Shown here: one piece after another, positions 41,637-51,224 of the stretch
Layout: every line of letters begins with the position of its first letter
Position numbering within the stretch: the stretch's first letter is position 1
NCBI RefSeq assembly: GCF_000312125.1
Contig: NZ_HE978642.1
Span: 309,824-367,069 of the forward strand
DNA length: 57,246 nt
Reading direction: 5' to 3'
Origin: Timonella senegalensis JC301
Lineage (GTDB): Bacteria > Actinomycetota > Actinomycetes > Actinomycetales > Cellulomonadaceae
The notes under the pieces: model-generated
What the model was told of the DNA's origin: nothing
What the model saw: the letters and a program-made list of their open reading frames with translations, nothing else
Database searches by the model: none
Position numbers and translations under genes: made by a program

Positions 41637-43766
41637 GTGACCACACCTACTCCAGACTCCTCGTACTCTGCCCGCCACCTCTCAGTCCTTGAGGGGCTTG
41701 AGGCGGTCCGTAAGCGACCGGGAATGTACATCGGCTCCACGGACTCGCGGGGCCTCATGCACTGCCTGTGGGAGATCATCGACAACTCCGTTGATGAGGC
41801 GTTGGCTGGATACTGCGACAAGATCTCGGTCGTGCTGTACGCGGACTCGTCTGTTTCCGTCTCGGACAATGGTCGAGGTATCCCCGTTGACATCGAGCCC
41901 AAGACGGGTTTGACCGGTGTCGAGGTCGTCTACACCAAGCTGCACGCGGGTGGAAAGTTCGGTGGCGGTTCATATACCGCGTCTGGTGGTCTGCATGGTG
42001 TTGGTGGATCCGTTGTGAACGCACTCTCGTCACGCCTAGATGTAGAGGTCACGCGTTCATCTAAGGTCCACGCGATGTCCTTCAGGCGTGGTGAGCCAGG
42101 AGTCTTCCATGACGCAGAGGCCGTTCCCTCGCCGGAGGCGGAGTTCGTGCCGTTTGTTCAGAACTCCGCGCTCTCGATTGTGGGCAAAGCCAAGAGGGGA
42201 GTGACGGGTACTCGGGTTCGCTACTGGGCTGACCGTCAAATCTTCCCTAAGAACGCAAAGTTCTCCTACGAGGAACTTGTGGCCCGCGCCCGCCAGACCA
42301 CATTCCTGGTTCCGGGCCTCGAGATCACGTTGCGGGACGAACGGGGTCTGCCCGGTACTGAAGGCGAGAACGGTCCTCACGAGGAAACCTTCGTTCACAC
42401 CGGAGGCTCCGTCGACTTTGTAGACTTTCTCGCACCCGATGCCCCGGCAACGTCCACGTGGAAATTTGAGGGCTCCGGGAAATTCAAGGAGACGGTTCCT
42501 GTCCTCGACGACAAGGGACACCTGGTGTCCCAGGAAGTCGAACGTGAATGCGCCGTTGATATCGCGCTGCGATGGGGTGCCGGCTACGAAACGAACGTTC
42601 GCACGTTCGTCAACATCATCTCGACCCCCAAGGGTGGGTCGCACCTTGCGGGATTCGAGGCGGGCCTGGTCAAGTTCATGCGCAAGGCCGTGGAAACGAA
42701 CGCTCGGAAGCTTAAGATCTCAGCCAAGGATGGCGCAGAGCGAATTGAGAAGGACGACATTCTCGCCGGTCTTACCGCCGTGGTAACTGTTCGTCTGGCT
42801 GAGCCGCAGTTCGAGGGGCAGACCAAGGAAGTCCTCGGCACTGCCCCTGTGCGGGCAATTGTGTCGCGCGTGGTCGAGGATGGGTTCAAGGCACTCTTTG
42901 CGTCTCCTAAGCGAGACGACAAGACTCAAACGTCCCTTCTCCTCGAGAAAATCGTGGCCGAAATGCGTGCACGAGTATCTGCACGAAAGCAGAAGGAAAT
43001 CTCCCGCCGTAAGAACGCACTCGAGACCTCTTCTCTACCTGCAAAGCTGGCTGACTGCAGGACTAATGACGTGACGCGGTCGGAACTCTTCATCGTTGAG
43101 GGTGACTCGGCTCTCGGAACGGCAAAACTCGCCCGTAATTCGGAGTTCCAGGCGCTCCTGCCGATTCGCGGAAAGATCCTTAACGTCCAGAAGGCCTCGG
43201 TCACCGATATGCTGCGCAACGTTGAGTGTGCTGCGATTATTCAGGTGCTGGGCGCTGGATCGGGACGCTCGTTCGACCTCGACGCCGCTCGGTACGGCAA
43301 GGTCGTTCTGATGACCGATGCTGACGTTGATGGAGCCCACATCCGTACCCTCCTCCTCACTCTCTTCTTCCGGTATATGCGGCCCATGGTGGATGCCGGC
43401 AACGTGTACGCCGCAGTGCCGCCACTTCACCGCATTGAAGTTATTGGAGCTGGATCGCGAAAGAACGAGTACATCTACACTTACTCCGAGTCCGAGCTCA
43501 ACACCACGCTCGCTCGACTGCGCAAGAATGGGCGACGCTACAAGGATGACATTCAGCGCTACAAGGGCCTCGGCGAAATGGATGCGGATCAGTTGGCGGA
43601 GACTACGATGGACCCACGTCACCGCACGTTGAGGCGTGTCACTGCATCCGATGCTCAGGCTGCGGAGCGGGTGTTTGAGCTCCTCATGGGCTCTGATGTG
43701 GCTCCACGCAAGGACTTCATCGTCGCGGGAGCTTCCGAGCTCGACAGGGCTCGTATCGACGCCTAG
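41637..43766 (+). CDS. parE: DNA topoisomerase IV subunit B
   Basis: A 709-residue type IIA topoisomerase ATPase subunit. The GHKL ATP site is complete: EIIDNSVDEA, DNGRGIPV, and GGLHGVGGSVVNALS. The TOPRIM domain has EGDSALG and DADVDGAHIRTLL. The C-terminus ends in KDFIVAGASEL. It is called parE because the partner A subunit nearby has a short, degenerate C-terminal wrapping domain; gyrB cannot be wholly excluded. The start GTG at 41637 is used; a TTG at 41628 is possible. It is convergent with parC across a GNAT gene. Confidence 0.9.
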   Translation: MTTPTPDSSYSARHLSVLEGLEAVRKRPGMYIGSTDSRGLMHCLWEIIDNSVDEALAGYCDKISVVLYADSSVSVSDNGRGIPVDIEPKTGLTGVEVVYTKLHAGGKFGGGSYTASGGLHGVGGSVVNALSSRLDVEVTRSSKVHAMSFRRGEPGVFHDAEAVPSPEAEFVPFVQNSALSIVGKAKRGVTGTRVRYWADRQIFPKNAKFSYEELVARARQTTFLVPGLEITLRDERGLPGTEGENGPHEETFVHTGGSVDFVDFLAPDAPATSTWKFEGSGKFKETVPVLDDKGHLVSQEVERECAVDIALRWGAGYETNVRTFVNIISTPKGGSHLAGFEAGLVKFMRKAVETNARKLKISAKDGAERIEKDDILAGLTAVVTVRLAEPQFEGQTKEVLGTAPVRAIVSRVVEDGFKALFASPKRDDKTQTSLLLEKIVAEMRARVSARKQKEISRRKNALETSSLPAKLADCRTNDVTRSELFIVEGDSALGTAKLARNSEFQALLPIRGKILNVQKASVTDMLRNVECAAIIQVLGAGSGRSFDLDAARYGKVVLMTDADVDGAHIRTLLLTLFFRYMRPMVDAGNVYAAVPPLHRIEVIGAGSRKNEYIYTYSESELNTTLARLRKNGRRYKDDIQRYKGLGEMDADQLAETTMDPRHRTLRRVTASDAQAAERVFELLMGSDVAPRKDFIVAGASELDRARIDA

Positions 43767-43872
43767 AGGAGCCTGACAGCGCGCACATTACCGGGTCATT
43801 ACGCACGATTACCGGAGTGTTGCAATCGGCCGAAGCCCGGTATTTCGCGCGACTACTTCAGTTGCCTGCGCA

Positions 43873-43878
43873 TAGAGT
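43873..43878 (+). promoter_or_regulatory. putative -10 element of a leaderless transcript
   Basis: TAGAGT ends 6 nt before the ATG at 43885. Confidence 0.5.
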
Positions 43879-43884
43879 GAGGTC

Positions 43885-44931
43885 ATGGACACGCACATCC
43901 AGCTCCCCGCTATGTCGCAACGCATTGAGGAGAAGCCGCTCCCGGTCCTCCCGCGCGACCTCGGATTGCAGTGGCGCCCGCTTCAGATAGAGGATGCGCC
44001 AAACCTTTTCGAGCTCATCACTCTGATTGAGCACGCCGATAAGGCACCGTACAGGACGTCGCTTGAGGAAACCGTCGACGTGTTTGAGGGGTCCTGGAAG
44101 AACTTTGACACCGACTCCATTGCTGGAGTCAATCAACTCGGACAGATCGTGGCCTACGGCGTGCTTGAGATGCCGCCCGGCGACGAATCAATAACCCGAG
44201 TCCTTATTGACGGAGGAGTGCACCCGGACGCACGCCAGGTTGGTCTCGGCCAGGCGCTTGTGGACTGGCTGGTCGCACGCGCCAGCAACATGTTGAGGGA
44301 GTCCGATTCGACCAAGCCGGGAAGGATCGCCACTTACCTCCAAGACAACGTACCGGAGCAATGGGCGCTCTACGAGAAGCGTGGCTTTGAGGCGAGGCGC
44401 TATTACAAGGCACTGGAACGTGATCTCTCCCTGCCCTTTGAAGACTTTGAGTTGGCGCCACACCTCAAACTCATTCCCTATGGGGAACACCTGGACGAGG
44501 CCGTCAGGCTGGCCAACAACGATGCCTTCAGGGACCACTGGGGATCTGAGCCACAGACCGTCGAGGAATGGGCTCAGGGGCGCTCGATGTTCGTACCAGA
44601 GTGGAGCCTCGTGGTCGTTGATGAAACGCAGGGCGGAGGAAAGGAGCCGCTCGTTGTCGGATACGTGCTCCTGGAAAAGTACGAGCAGGATTGGGCGCTA
44701 GCTGGCCACTCCAGCGGATACATTCGCAGGCTGGGAGTCCGGCGCGCGTACCGCGGCCAACGTATTGGTCTCGCGCTTCTTTCGGCAACCATGCGTAAGC
44801 TCCAGAGCGTCGGTATTGAGTATGCGGAGCTGGACGTTGACACCGAGAACCCCTCAGGAGCGTTCGGACTGTACTCTTATCTCGGATTCGTAGAGTCTTC
44901 GAGTTCGAGGATGCTGGCTCTCGACGTGTAG
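43885..44931 (+). CDS. tandem GNAT-domain acetyltransferase (mycothiol-synthase-like fold)
   Basis: A 348-residue protein made of two GNAT domains. The first (about 25-175) has the acetyl-CoA loop RQVGLGQALVDWL; the second (about 185-345) has RRAYRGQRIGLALLSATM and the late NPSGAFGLYSYLGFVESS typical of GNATs. The two-domain layout resembles mycothiol synthase (MshD) and related acyltransferases, but the substrate is unknown. The ATG has TAGAGT 6 nt upstream. It lies between parE and parC, converging with parC through a 21-bp hairpin. Confidence 0.82.
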   Translation: MDTHIQLPAMSQRIEEKPLPVLPRDLGLQWRPLQIEDAPNLFELITLIEHADKAPYRTSLEETVDVFEGSWKNFDTDSIAGVNQLGQIVAYGVLEMPPGDESITRVLIDGGVHPDARQVGLGQALVDWLVARASNMLRESDSTKPGRIATYLQDNVPEQWALYEKRGFEARRYYKALERDLSLPFEDFELAPHLKLIPYGEHLDEAVRLANNDAFRDHWGSEPQTVEEWAQGRSMFVPEWSLVVVDETQGGGKEPLVVGYVLLEKYEQDWALAGHSSGYIRRLGVRRAYRGQRIGLALLSATMRKLQSVGIEYAELDVDTENPSGAFGLYSYLGFVESSSSRMLALDV

Positions 44932-44964
44932 GTCACGCTTGGGGCCCTGAGCCCCCCAGAACGA

Positions 44965-45009
44965 ACGATTGTGGGCCAGTACCGCTACGCGGTACTGGCC
45001 CACAATCGT
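44965..45009. terminator. bidirectional hairpin between GNAT gene and parC
   Basis: A perfect 21-bp stem with a TAC loop in the convergent junction. Confidence 0.87.
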
Positions 45010-45055
45010 CGTGAAGCAGTGTGCAGTGAGCGGCCGCGGAACGCGGCCCATGTTA

Positions 45056-47536
45056 CTAGCCCACGGCGAAGACGGGGGCACCCAGAGAGGTGCCGGAACC
45101 ATCGCGGCGAGGATCCATCTCGGGGAGCGAGACGGGCTGGCCACCGGCGGAGCATGCACGAGCCGGCGCGGGGCCTGCCCACCCGAGTATGAGTGTGTCT
45201 TCGCCCTTGAGGAAGCGCTGAGCGCGGACACCTCCCGTGGCACGACCCTTTGATGGGAAGACGTCGAATGGGGAGACCTTTGCGCTTCCAGCATCGGTTC
45301 CTGAGAGTGCCTCGGAGTTGCCGGCAATGGTCACCACGACCGCCTCTTGGTCCGCCTTGACCACGCCGTAGAACAGGACGGACTGCTTGGCGGCGAGCTT
45401 GATGCCAGCCATGCCTCCTGCGGAGCGGCCCTGTGGGCGGACGTTGCGCGCCTTGAATCGGAGCAGGGACGCGTCGGTGGTGAGGAATACGATGTCATCG
45501 TCGTCCTCGGCAGGGGCAACGGATACGACTTCGTCGCCGTCCTTCAAGTTGATGACTTCCCACTCATCGGACTTGGCAAAGTCGCCCTTGGCTACGCGCT
45601 TGACTACGCCCGCAGCGGTTCCTAGGGAGAGCGGCGCGGCGTCCTCAGACAGTGAGGCGAGTCCGACTACGCGTTCGCCCTTACCGAGCTCGAGGAGTTC
45701 CTTGATGGGGAGCCCTCCGGAGAGCGATGGTGCGCCCTGTGTCGGGGGCAGAGTGGGGAGCTCGAGCATAGAGACCTTGACCAAGCGGCCGCGGTTCGTG
45801 ATGACGCCGATCTCCGCTCGCCCGCTGGTAGGTATGACCGAGTGCAGCACGTCGTGCGCGGCGCGCCCGCCCTCGCGGACAGGCTCGACGTCGTCGGATG
45901 TGCGCGCGATGAGCCCCGTGGAACTGAGCATCGCCCAGCAGGGGGAGTCGGGGATCTCGAGTGGGGCCGCAGCGTTGCGTCGACGCCCACTCGTGCCTAT
46001 CTCCAGCTCTGCAGCGGACGTAGCCTCACCACCGGCGGAGTCGAGCAGGATCGTGCGGCGAGGTGTGCCGTAGACCTTGGCGACCTCTGCCATTTCAGAG
46101 GAAACAAGCGACTTGAGTTTGGAGTCGTTCTCGAGAATCTCGCGGAGCTCAGCGATCTCGAGCGCAAGCTGCTCGTTCTCCTTCTCCAGCTCGATCTGGG
46201 AGAACTTGGTCAGCCTGCGCAGGCGGAGTTCAAGGATGTACTCAGCCTGAGCCTCGGACAGCTCAAAGATCTGCATGAGGCGGGCGCGTGCGGTCTCGGA
46301 GTCCTCCGAGGAACGGATGACCTCGATGACCTCGTCGATGTCCACGATGGCGAGCAGCATACCCTCAACGAGGTGCTTGCGCTCAAGGCGCTTGTTGAGG
46401 CGGAACTGGGAGCGCCTCCGGACCACGGACACTCTGTGGTCAACCCAGACGGACAGCATCTGGTGCAGGCCCATGGTTTGCGGTTGGCCCTCTACGAGCG
46501 CGACATTGTTAATGCCGAACGAGTCTTCAAGCGGAGTGTGCTTGAACAGGGTCTCGAGTACAGCGTCCGGGTTGAAACCCGTCTTGATCTCGATGACGAG
46601 CTTGAGGCCATGACTACGGTCGGTGAGGTCCGTGACAGCAGTGATTCCGGTGAGTTTCTTGGACTGTACGCCGTCCTTGATCTTCTCAATCACCTTCTCC
46701 GGGCCGACCATGTAGGGGAGTTCGGTGACCACGATGCCCTTGCGGCGGGGCGTGATGTTCTCGATCCGCGTGGTTGCTCGGGTCTTGAAGGAACCGCGGC
46801 CGGTGCGGTAGGCGTCCCGGATTCCCTCGAGGCCTACGATCTTTCCACCGGTGGGAAGGTCAGGGCCTGGGATGAACCGCATGAGGTCTTCGAGGCTCGC
46901 CTTGGGGTGCTTGAGCAGGTGGCGGGCTGCGGAGATGACCTCGTTCAGGTTGTGCGGTGCAAGGTTGGTCGCCATACCAACGGCGATTCCCGAGGCGCCG
47001 TTGACCAGCAGGTTCGGGATTGCAGCGGGCAGGACCTCAGGCTGCATGAGCTTGTTGTCGTAGTTGGGGACGAAGTCCACAACGTCCTCGCCAATGTCCG
47101 CGGTCATGGCGATCGCGGCAGACGCGAGGCGAGCCTCCGTGTACCGGGGCGCCGCGGGGCCGTCGTCGAGGGAACCGAAGTTTCCGTGGCCGTCCACCAG
47201 TGGTAGTCGCAGGGCGAACGGCTGCGCGAGGCGCACGAGCGCGTCATAGATAGCGGTGTCACCGTGTGGGTGGAGCTTTCCCATGACCTCGCCGACCACA
47301 CGCGAACACTTGACGTGCCCGCGGTCGGGGCGCAGACCCATGTCCGCCATCATGTACAGGATGCGCCGCTGGACGGGCTTCATGCCGTCGCGGGCGTCAG
47401 GAAGCGCGCGAGCGTAGATGACCGAGTACGCGTACTCCAGGAACGATGTTTCCATCTCCGTGGTGACGTCGATGTCGATGATGTTCTCGGTGTAGTCCTG
47501 ATTCTCCACGTCTTCGGGTGCAGCCTTGCGTGCCAT
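45056..47536 (-). CDS. parC: DNA topoisomerase IV subunit A
   Basis: An 826-residue DNA-cleaving subunit. The active-site tyrosine is in [10 protein letters not shown]. The quinolone-determining segment reads [17 protein letters not shown], with Thr at the GyrA Ser83 position and Asp at the GyrA Asp87 position. The breakage-rejoining domain (about 30-470) is followed by a beta-pinwheel with no good GyrA-box (closest is [10 protein letters not shown]), which favours topoisomerase IV over gyrase. The ATG at 47536 has AGGAG 11 nt upstream. Together with parE it separates replicated chromosomes. Confidence 0.92.
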   Translation of the reverse strand: MARKAAPEDVENQDYTENIIDIDVTTEMETSFLEYAYSVIYARALPDARDGMKPVQRRILYMMADMGLRPDRGHVKCSRVVGEVMGKLHPHGDTAIYDALVRLAQPFALRLPLVDGHGNFGSLDDGPAAPRYTEARLASAAIAMTADIGEDVVDFVPNYDNKLMQPEVLPAAIPNLLVNGASGIAVGMATNLAPHNLNEVISAARHLLKHPKASLEDLMRFIPGPDLPTGGKIVGLEGIRDAYRTGRGSFKTRATTRIENITPRRKGIVVTELPYMVGPEKVIEKIKDGVQSKKLTGITAVTDLTDRSHGLKLVIEIKTGFNPDAVLETLFKHTPLEDSFGINNVALVEGQPQTMGLHQMLSVWVDHRVSVVRRRSQFRLNKRLERKHLVEGMLLAIVDIDEVIEVIRSSEDSETARARLMQIFELSEAQAEYILELRLRRLTKFSQIELEKENEQLALEIAELREILENDSKLKSLVSSEMAEVAKVYGTPRRTILLDSAGGEATSAAELEIGTSGRRRNAAAPLEIPDSPCWAMLSSTGLIARTSDDVEPVREGGRAAHDVLHSVIPTSGRAEIGVITNRGRLVKVSMLELPTLPPTQGAPSLSGGLPIKELLELGKGERVVGLASLSEDAAPLSLGTAAGVVKRVAKGDFAKSDEWEVINLKDGDEVVSVAPAEDDDDIVFLTTDASLLRFKARNVRPQGRSAGGMAGIKLAAKQSVLFYGVVKADQEAVVVTIAGNSEALSGTDAGSAKVSPFDVFPSKGRATGGVRAQRFLKGEDTLILGWAGPAPARACSAGGQPVSLPEMDPRRDGSGTSLGAPVFAVG

Positions 47537-47786
47537 GGACGAGACGACTCCTAAGCGATTTTGGGCAGATTACTGCCTCCATTGTCCTACGTGCGGGACA
47601 TGGTGAGGGCATAGGCGCGCATTGTGTGCGTCTCTTTTCTGCGATTTGGCGTGTGGACAAGTGCCCGCAGCCGGAAAAGCCGCTTTCGCGGCATTGATTT
47701 TCGACGATTGTGGTTGCCCGCTCCCGTCACTCACGTTTGCGTCAAGATTCAGCCTTGTTAGCAAGCAATTGTTCCTGTTCAGCGCA

Positions 47787-47792
47787 TAGTCT
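47787..47792 (+). promoter_or_regulatory. putative -10 element of a leaderless transcript
   Basis: TAGTCT ends 6 nt before the ATG at 47799; the intervening GGGAG could also be a weak ribosome site. Confidence 0.45.
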
Positions 47793-47798
47793 TGGGAG

Positions 47799-50570
47799 AT
47801 GGAGATGAACCAGACGGAAAGCGGTGACTCACCGGAGGTCGCCGCATACCCATCGCACTGGGAAGCAGACGTTGTCCTGCGCGACGGAACGCCCACGCAC
47901 GTTCGCCCCATCAGGCCAAGTGACAAGGACCTGCTCCAAACCTTCCACATGGGCCAGTCGGAGCGCTCCACGTACATGCGGTTCTTTGCCGCAATGGCTC
48001 GCCTGTCCGATCGAGACCTGAGCAGGTTTACGGAGACCGACAACGTCGATCGGGTCGCAATTGTCGCCACTCTGATTCAGCCTGACGGCACAGAGGCGAT
48101 CATCGGGGTCGCCCGGTTTGACCGCATCGAGGGGGACGAGGCGGAGGTAGCATTCAACATCTCCGATCACCTCCAGGGGCGTGGTCTTGGATCCGTCCTG
48201 CTTGAGCACATCTCGGCTGCTGCCAGGGAGATGGGTATCCGCAAGTTCTCGGCAGAGGTCCTGCCGCAGAACGGCCGCATGCTCTCCGTGTTTAGGGAAG
48301 CGGGTTACGCGCAGTCGCAGTTTGTTGACGATGGTGTTGTCACGGTAACCGTGGACTTGGACCCAACTTCCCAGTCGCTCCAGGTGATGGCGGAGCGCGA
48401 GTATCGCGCGGAATCCAAGTCCATGGAGCGGCTGTACTCGCCCAACCGCGTTTTACTCATCGGCTCGCTCACGGACCAGCCCAACCCAGAAGAGATGCGC
48501 CTCGCTCAGGCGGCGCTCGCCTCAGGTATTGGCGTGCGCGGTGAGGAAAAACTCCATGTTGTCGGGCTCAGCCCAGTCGCTATTAGGGATGCCCAAGACC
48601 GGCATGGAAAGCCCGACAACTTCATTCACCACGAACGCCTTCACGACCTCGCACAGGCGGGGGAGACCTTTGACCTGGCGGTCCTCGCGGTGGCGGACAC
48701 CGCAGTGGCCCCGGTGCTGCGTGAGCTGCGGGCGCTCGGCGTGCACGCTGCGGTCATTTTGGCGGGTGGATTTGCAGAGAAGGGGGAGGCAGGGCTCGCG
48801 CTCCAACGCGAGGTCATCCGGATTGCCCATTCGGCGGGGATTCGCATTATCGGCCCTTCCAGCTACGGCCTTTTTTCTAACTCGGCGGCGGCGCCGTTCA
48901 ACGCCTCCCTCGTCCCCAACATCCCGAGGCATGGCTCCACTGGGCTTTTCTGCCAATCCTCGGCCATTGCTGTCACACTCATGGCTACGGTGCTTCGGCG
49001 AAACCTCGGCGTCTCAACTTTCCTTGCGGCAGGAAACCGCGCGGATATTTCTGGCAATGACCTCATGCAATTCTGGCAGGAAGACCACTCGTCCAAGGCC
49101 GTGGGAATGTACCTCGAGTCGATTGGCAACCCCCGGAAGTTTGCGAGGATTGCGCGCAGGCTTTCGCAGAAGAAGCCCGTGGTCGTTGTCACTGCTGGCC
49201 AATCTGGGTACGCGGTCCCGCGAGGGCACGCTGTTTCTCCAACGAACGCGCCACGCCAAGCGCTCGATCAGATGTTCCGCCAGAGCGGTGTCATAAGAGC
49301 TCAGAACACACACGAGCTCGTTGACACCCTGCAGTTCTTTGAAACGCAGCCACTCCCCGCCGGCCCCCGGGTTGGAATCATCGCGAGTTCGGAGGCGCTC
49401 GCGGCGATCGCCGCCGAGGCAAGCTTTGCTGCGGGGCTGACCGTGACGGAGCACGTACACGTGATTCGGTCCATGGACCTTGAATCTGAGGCCCGCGGCG
49501 TGCTGAAGCAGGTCTATTCTCCCGACGCATGCGACGTTGTCCTGATCGCACACGTCCCAACGATTGGCGATTTTCCGGCCGACGTTGCCCAGGTCATCGC
49601 ACGCGAAGCGCATCGCACCAGCAAGCCAACGCTGGTCAGCGTTTATGGTCTCCACGGAGTAACACCCGAGTTCACTTGGGCTCAGGACGGCAAAGAGGTC
49701 TCTGTGCCCGCATATTCCACCCCTGAAGATGCAGTCCGCACTCTCAAGAACGTGGTCGACTATGCCAACTGGTCTCGTTCGGAACAGAGCGAACGTGTGC
49801 ACTTTGAGGATATTGACAAGCGGTGCGTGGAGGAGATCCTGCACGAGGTAGAACCGGGCAGCGTGCCAGCGCGTACGGCGGAGCGCATGCTCGCCGCGTA
49901 CGGGATTAACGTGTGGGGCTCAACCCTGGTCGCGTCCATCGACGAGGCACTCGAGAGCGCAGAACTCCTTGGCTACCCAGTAGTGCTTAAGAGTTCCGCT
50001 GAGGCGCTCCGGCACCGAGCGGACCTCGGCGGTGTGCGGCTTAATATCGCGAATGCGGCCGAACTACGCGCGGACTGGATCGAAATGAACCGGGAAGTGG
50101 CCAAACACCTGGGTAACACTCCTGACGGCGGTTCCGCAGACCACGCTGTGGCAACCTTCGAGGTCCAAAAGATGGCGCCCACAGGCGTGGCGGTCGTCGT
50201 GCGCAGCCAGGAGGACCCCCTGTACGGCCCCGTGATCTCATTTGGCCTCTCAGGAGACGCCGTGGACCTGTTGGGAGACATCTCCTACAGGGTCCCACCG
50301 GTCACGTTTAACGACGTCTCCGAGATGGTGCGCAGCATCAAGGCGGCGCCCAAGCTGTTCGGTTACAAGGGGCTTCCGCCAGTGGACACGGAGGCCCTCG
50401 AAAACCTTATTGCGCGTGTCTCGCTCTTCTCTGACGATCACCCGCAGATCCAATCCCTCGAGCTCTACCCTGTCATCGTGGGACCCGAAGGGTGCGCAGC
50501 AATCTCAGCCAAAATAGTGGTTGCTCCCGCGCAGCGGAAGGACGGGATGCGTAGGGCGCTCCCGTTGTGA
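47799..50570 (+). CDS. GNAT acetyltransferase fused to ADP-forming acyl-CoA ligase-like module
   Basis: A 923-residue multidomain protein. Residues about 20-190 are a GNAT domain (RGLGSVLLEHISAAAREMG acetyl-CoA loop). Residues about 215-330 are a CoA-binding Rossmann domain (RVLLIGSLT, VILAGGFAEKG). A succinyl-CoA-synthetase-like middle follows (GLFCQSSAIAVTLM, NRADISGNDL). An ATP-grasp domain (about 690-910) has GYPVVLKSSAEALRHRADLGGV. This is the layout of protein-lysine acetyltransferases related to Pat and of the bifunctional acetate-CoA ligase/GNAT family. The lack of a clear active-site His in the ligase makes a purely regulatory role possible. The ATG has TAGTCT 6 nt upstream. Confidence 0.85.
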   Translation: MEMNQTESGDSPEVAAYPSHWEADVVLRDGTPTHVRPIRPSDKDLLQTFHMGQSERSTYMRFFAAMARLSDRDLSRFTETDNVDRVAIVATLIQPDGTEAIIGVARFDRIEGDEAEVAFNISDHLQGRGLGSVLLEHISAAAREMGIRKFSAEVLPQNGRMLSVFREAGYAQSQFVDDGVVTVTVDLDPTSQSLQVMAEREYRAESKSMERLYSPNRVLLIGSLTDQPNPEEMRLAQAALASGIGVRGEEKLHVVGLSPVAIRDAQDRHGKPDNFIHHERLHDLAQAGETFDLAVLAVADTAVAPVLRELRALGVHAAVILAGGFAEKGEAGLALQREVIRIAHSAGIRIIGPSSYGLFSNSAAAPFNASLVPNIPRHGSTGLFCQSSAIAVTLMATVLRRNLGVSTFLAAGNRADISGNDLMQFWQEDHSSKAVGMYLESIGNPRKFARIARRLSQKKPVVVVTAGQSGYAVPRGHAVSPTNAPRQALDQMFRQSGVIRAQNTHELVDTLQFFETQPLPAGPRVGIIASSEALAAIAAEASFAAGLTVTEHVHVIRSMDLESEARGVLKQVYSPDACDVVLIAHVPTIGDFPADVAQVIAREAHRTSKPTLVSVYGLHGVTPEFTWAQDGKEVSVPAYSTPEDAVRTLKNVVDYANWSRSEQSERVHFEDIDKRCVEEILHEVEPGSVPARTAERMLAAYGINVWGSTLVASIDEALESAELLGYPVVLKSSAEALRHRADLGGVRLNIANAAELRADWIEMNREVAKHLGNTPDGGSADHAVATFEVQKMAPTGVAVVVRSQEDPLYGPVISFGLSGDAVDLLGDISYRVPPVTFNDVSEMVRSIKAAPKLFGYKGLPPVDTEALENLIARVSLFSDDHPQIQSLELYPVIVGPEGCAAISAKIVVAPAQRKDGMRRALPL

Positions 50571-50624
50571 CCGAACGAGCAAGTGGCGCGTAGCGCCACG
50601 GGCTGTAGTGTCAGTGTTCCCACG

Positions 50625-50630
50625 TAGACT
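50625..50630 (+). promoter_or_regulatory. putative -10 element, leaderless DUF5998 transcript
   Basis: TAGACT ends 6 nt before the GTG at 50637. Confidence 0.55.
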
Positions 50631-50636
50631 AGTGGG

Positions 50637-51224
50637 GTGCAGACAACTGACCAATCACGTGCCCTGACCGAATCTCTCGAGCGCTCCGGATACTATCCAC
50701 AGTTGGTGACCAGCGTGCTCAATGTCGCGCTCGCGGACGAGCCCGTTGTGGGGCACCTCGTCCACATGGAGACCACCTTTGCGACTGCCGAGGTGCGTCG
50801 ACACGTAACGGTCCTTGTTCTGACACCTACTCGTTTGGTCTTGGCACACGTGGATGACCAGTCGGGCCCGAACGAGACCGGCGTCATGGAATCGCGCGCG
50901 GCTGCAACCACGGAGACAGTCAAACTATCGACGATTCGCTCGGTCGTACTGACACATGTCGTTGCGGAACCAGCCACGTATGAAGTTGGGGAACCTCCCC
51001 TCGAACTGAACCTCGCGATCGGCTGGGGCTCCGTCACCCGCGTCGACATGGAGCCTGCCGTGTGCCCTGACCCGAACTGCGAGGCCGACCACGGCTACAC
51101 GGGCGCGATGACGAGCGACGACGTAATGCTGCGTGTGAGCGCCGAGGCGGACGGGGCGCAAGCGGTCAAAGACGCCGTGGCGTTTGCTCGCGAACTTTCG
51201 GTCCGCACGGGTCAGAGCTCATGA
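50637..51224 (+). CDS. DUF5998 family protein
   Basis: A 195-residue protein with alternating beta strands (RRHVTVLVLTPTRLVLAHVDD, LELNLAIGWG) and a conserved Cys-containing segment CPDPNCEADHGYTG that may bind a metal. This matches the actinobacterial DUF5998 family, of unknown function. GTG at 50637 has TAGACT 6 nt upstream. Its stop overlaps the ATG of the phosphodiesterase gene (ATGA), so they are translationally coupled. Confidence 0.82.
   Translation: MQTTDQSRALTESLERSGYYPQLVTSVLNVALADEPVVGHLVHMETTFATAEVRRHVTVLVLTPTRLVLAHVDDQSGPNETGVMESRAAATTETVKLSTIRSVVLTHVVAEPATYEVGEPPLELNLAIGWGSVTRVDMEPAVCPDPNCEADHGYTGAMTSDDVMLRVSAEADGAQAVKDAVAFARELSVRTGQSS

Noticed and set aside
43790-43825. Two similar ATTACCGG segments after parE
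   Set aside because: Too short and too few to call a repeat or operator.
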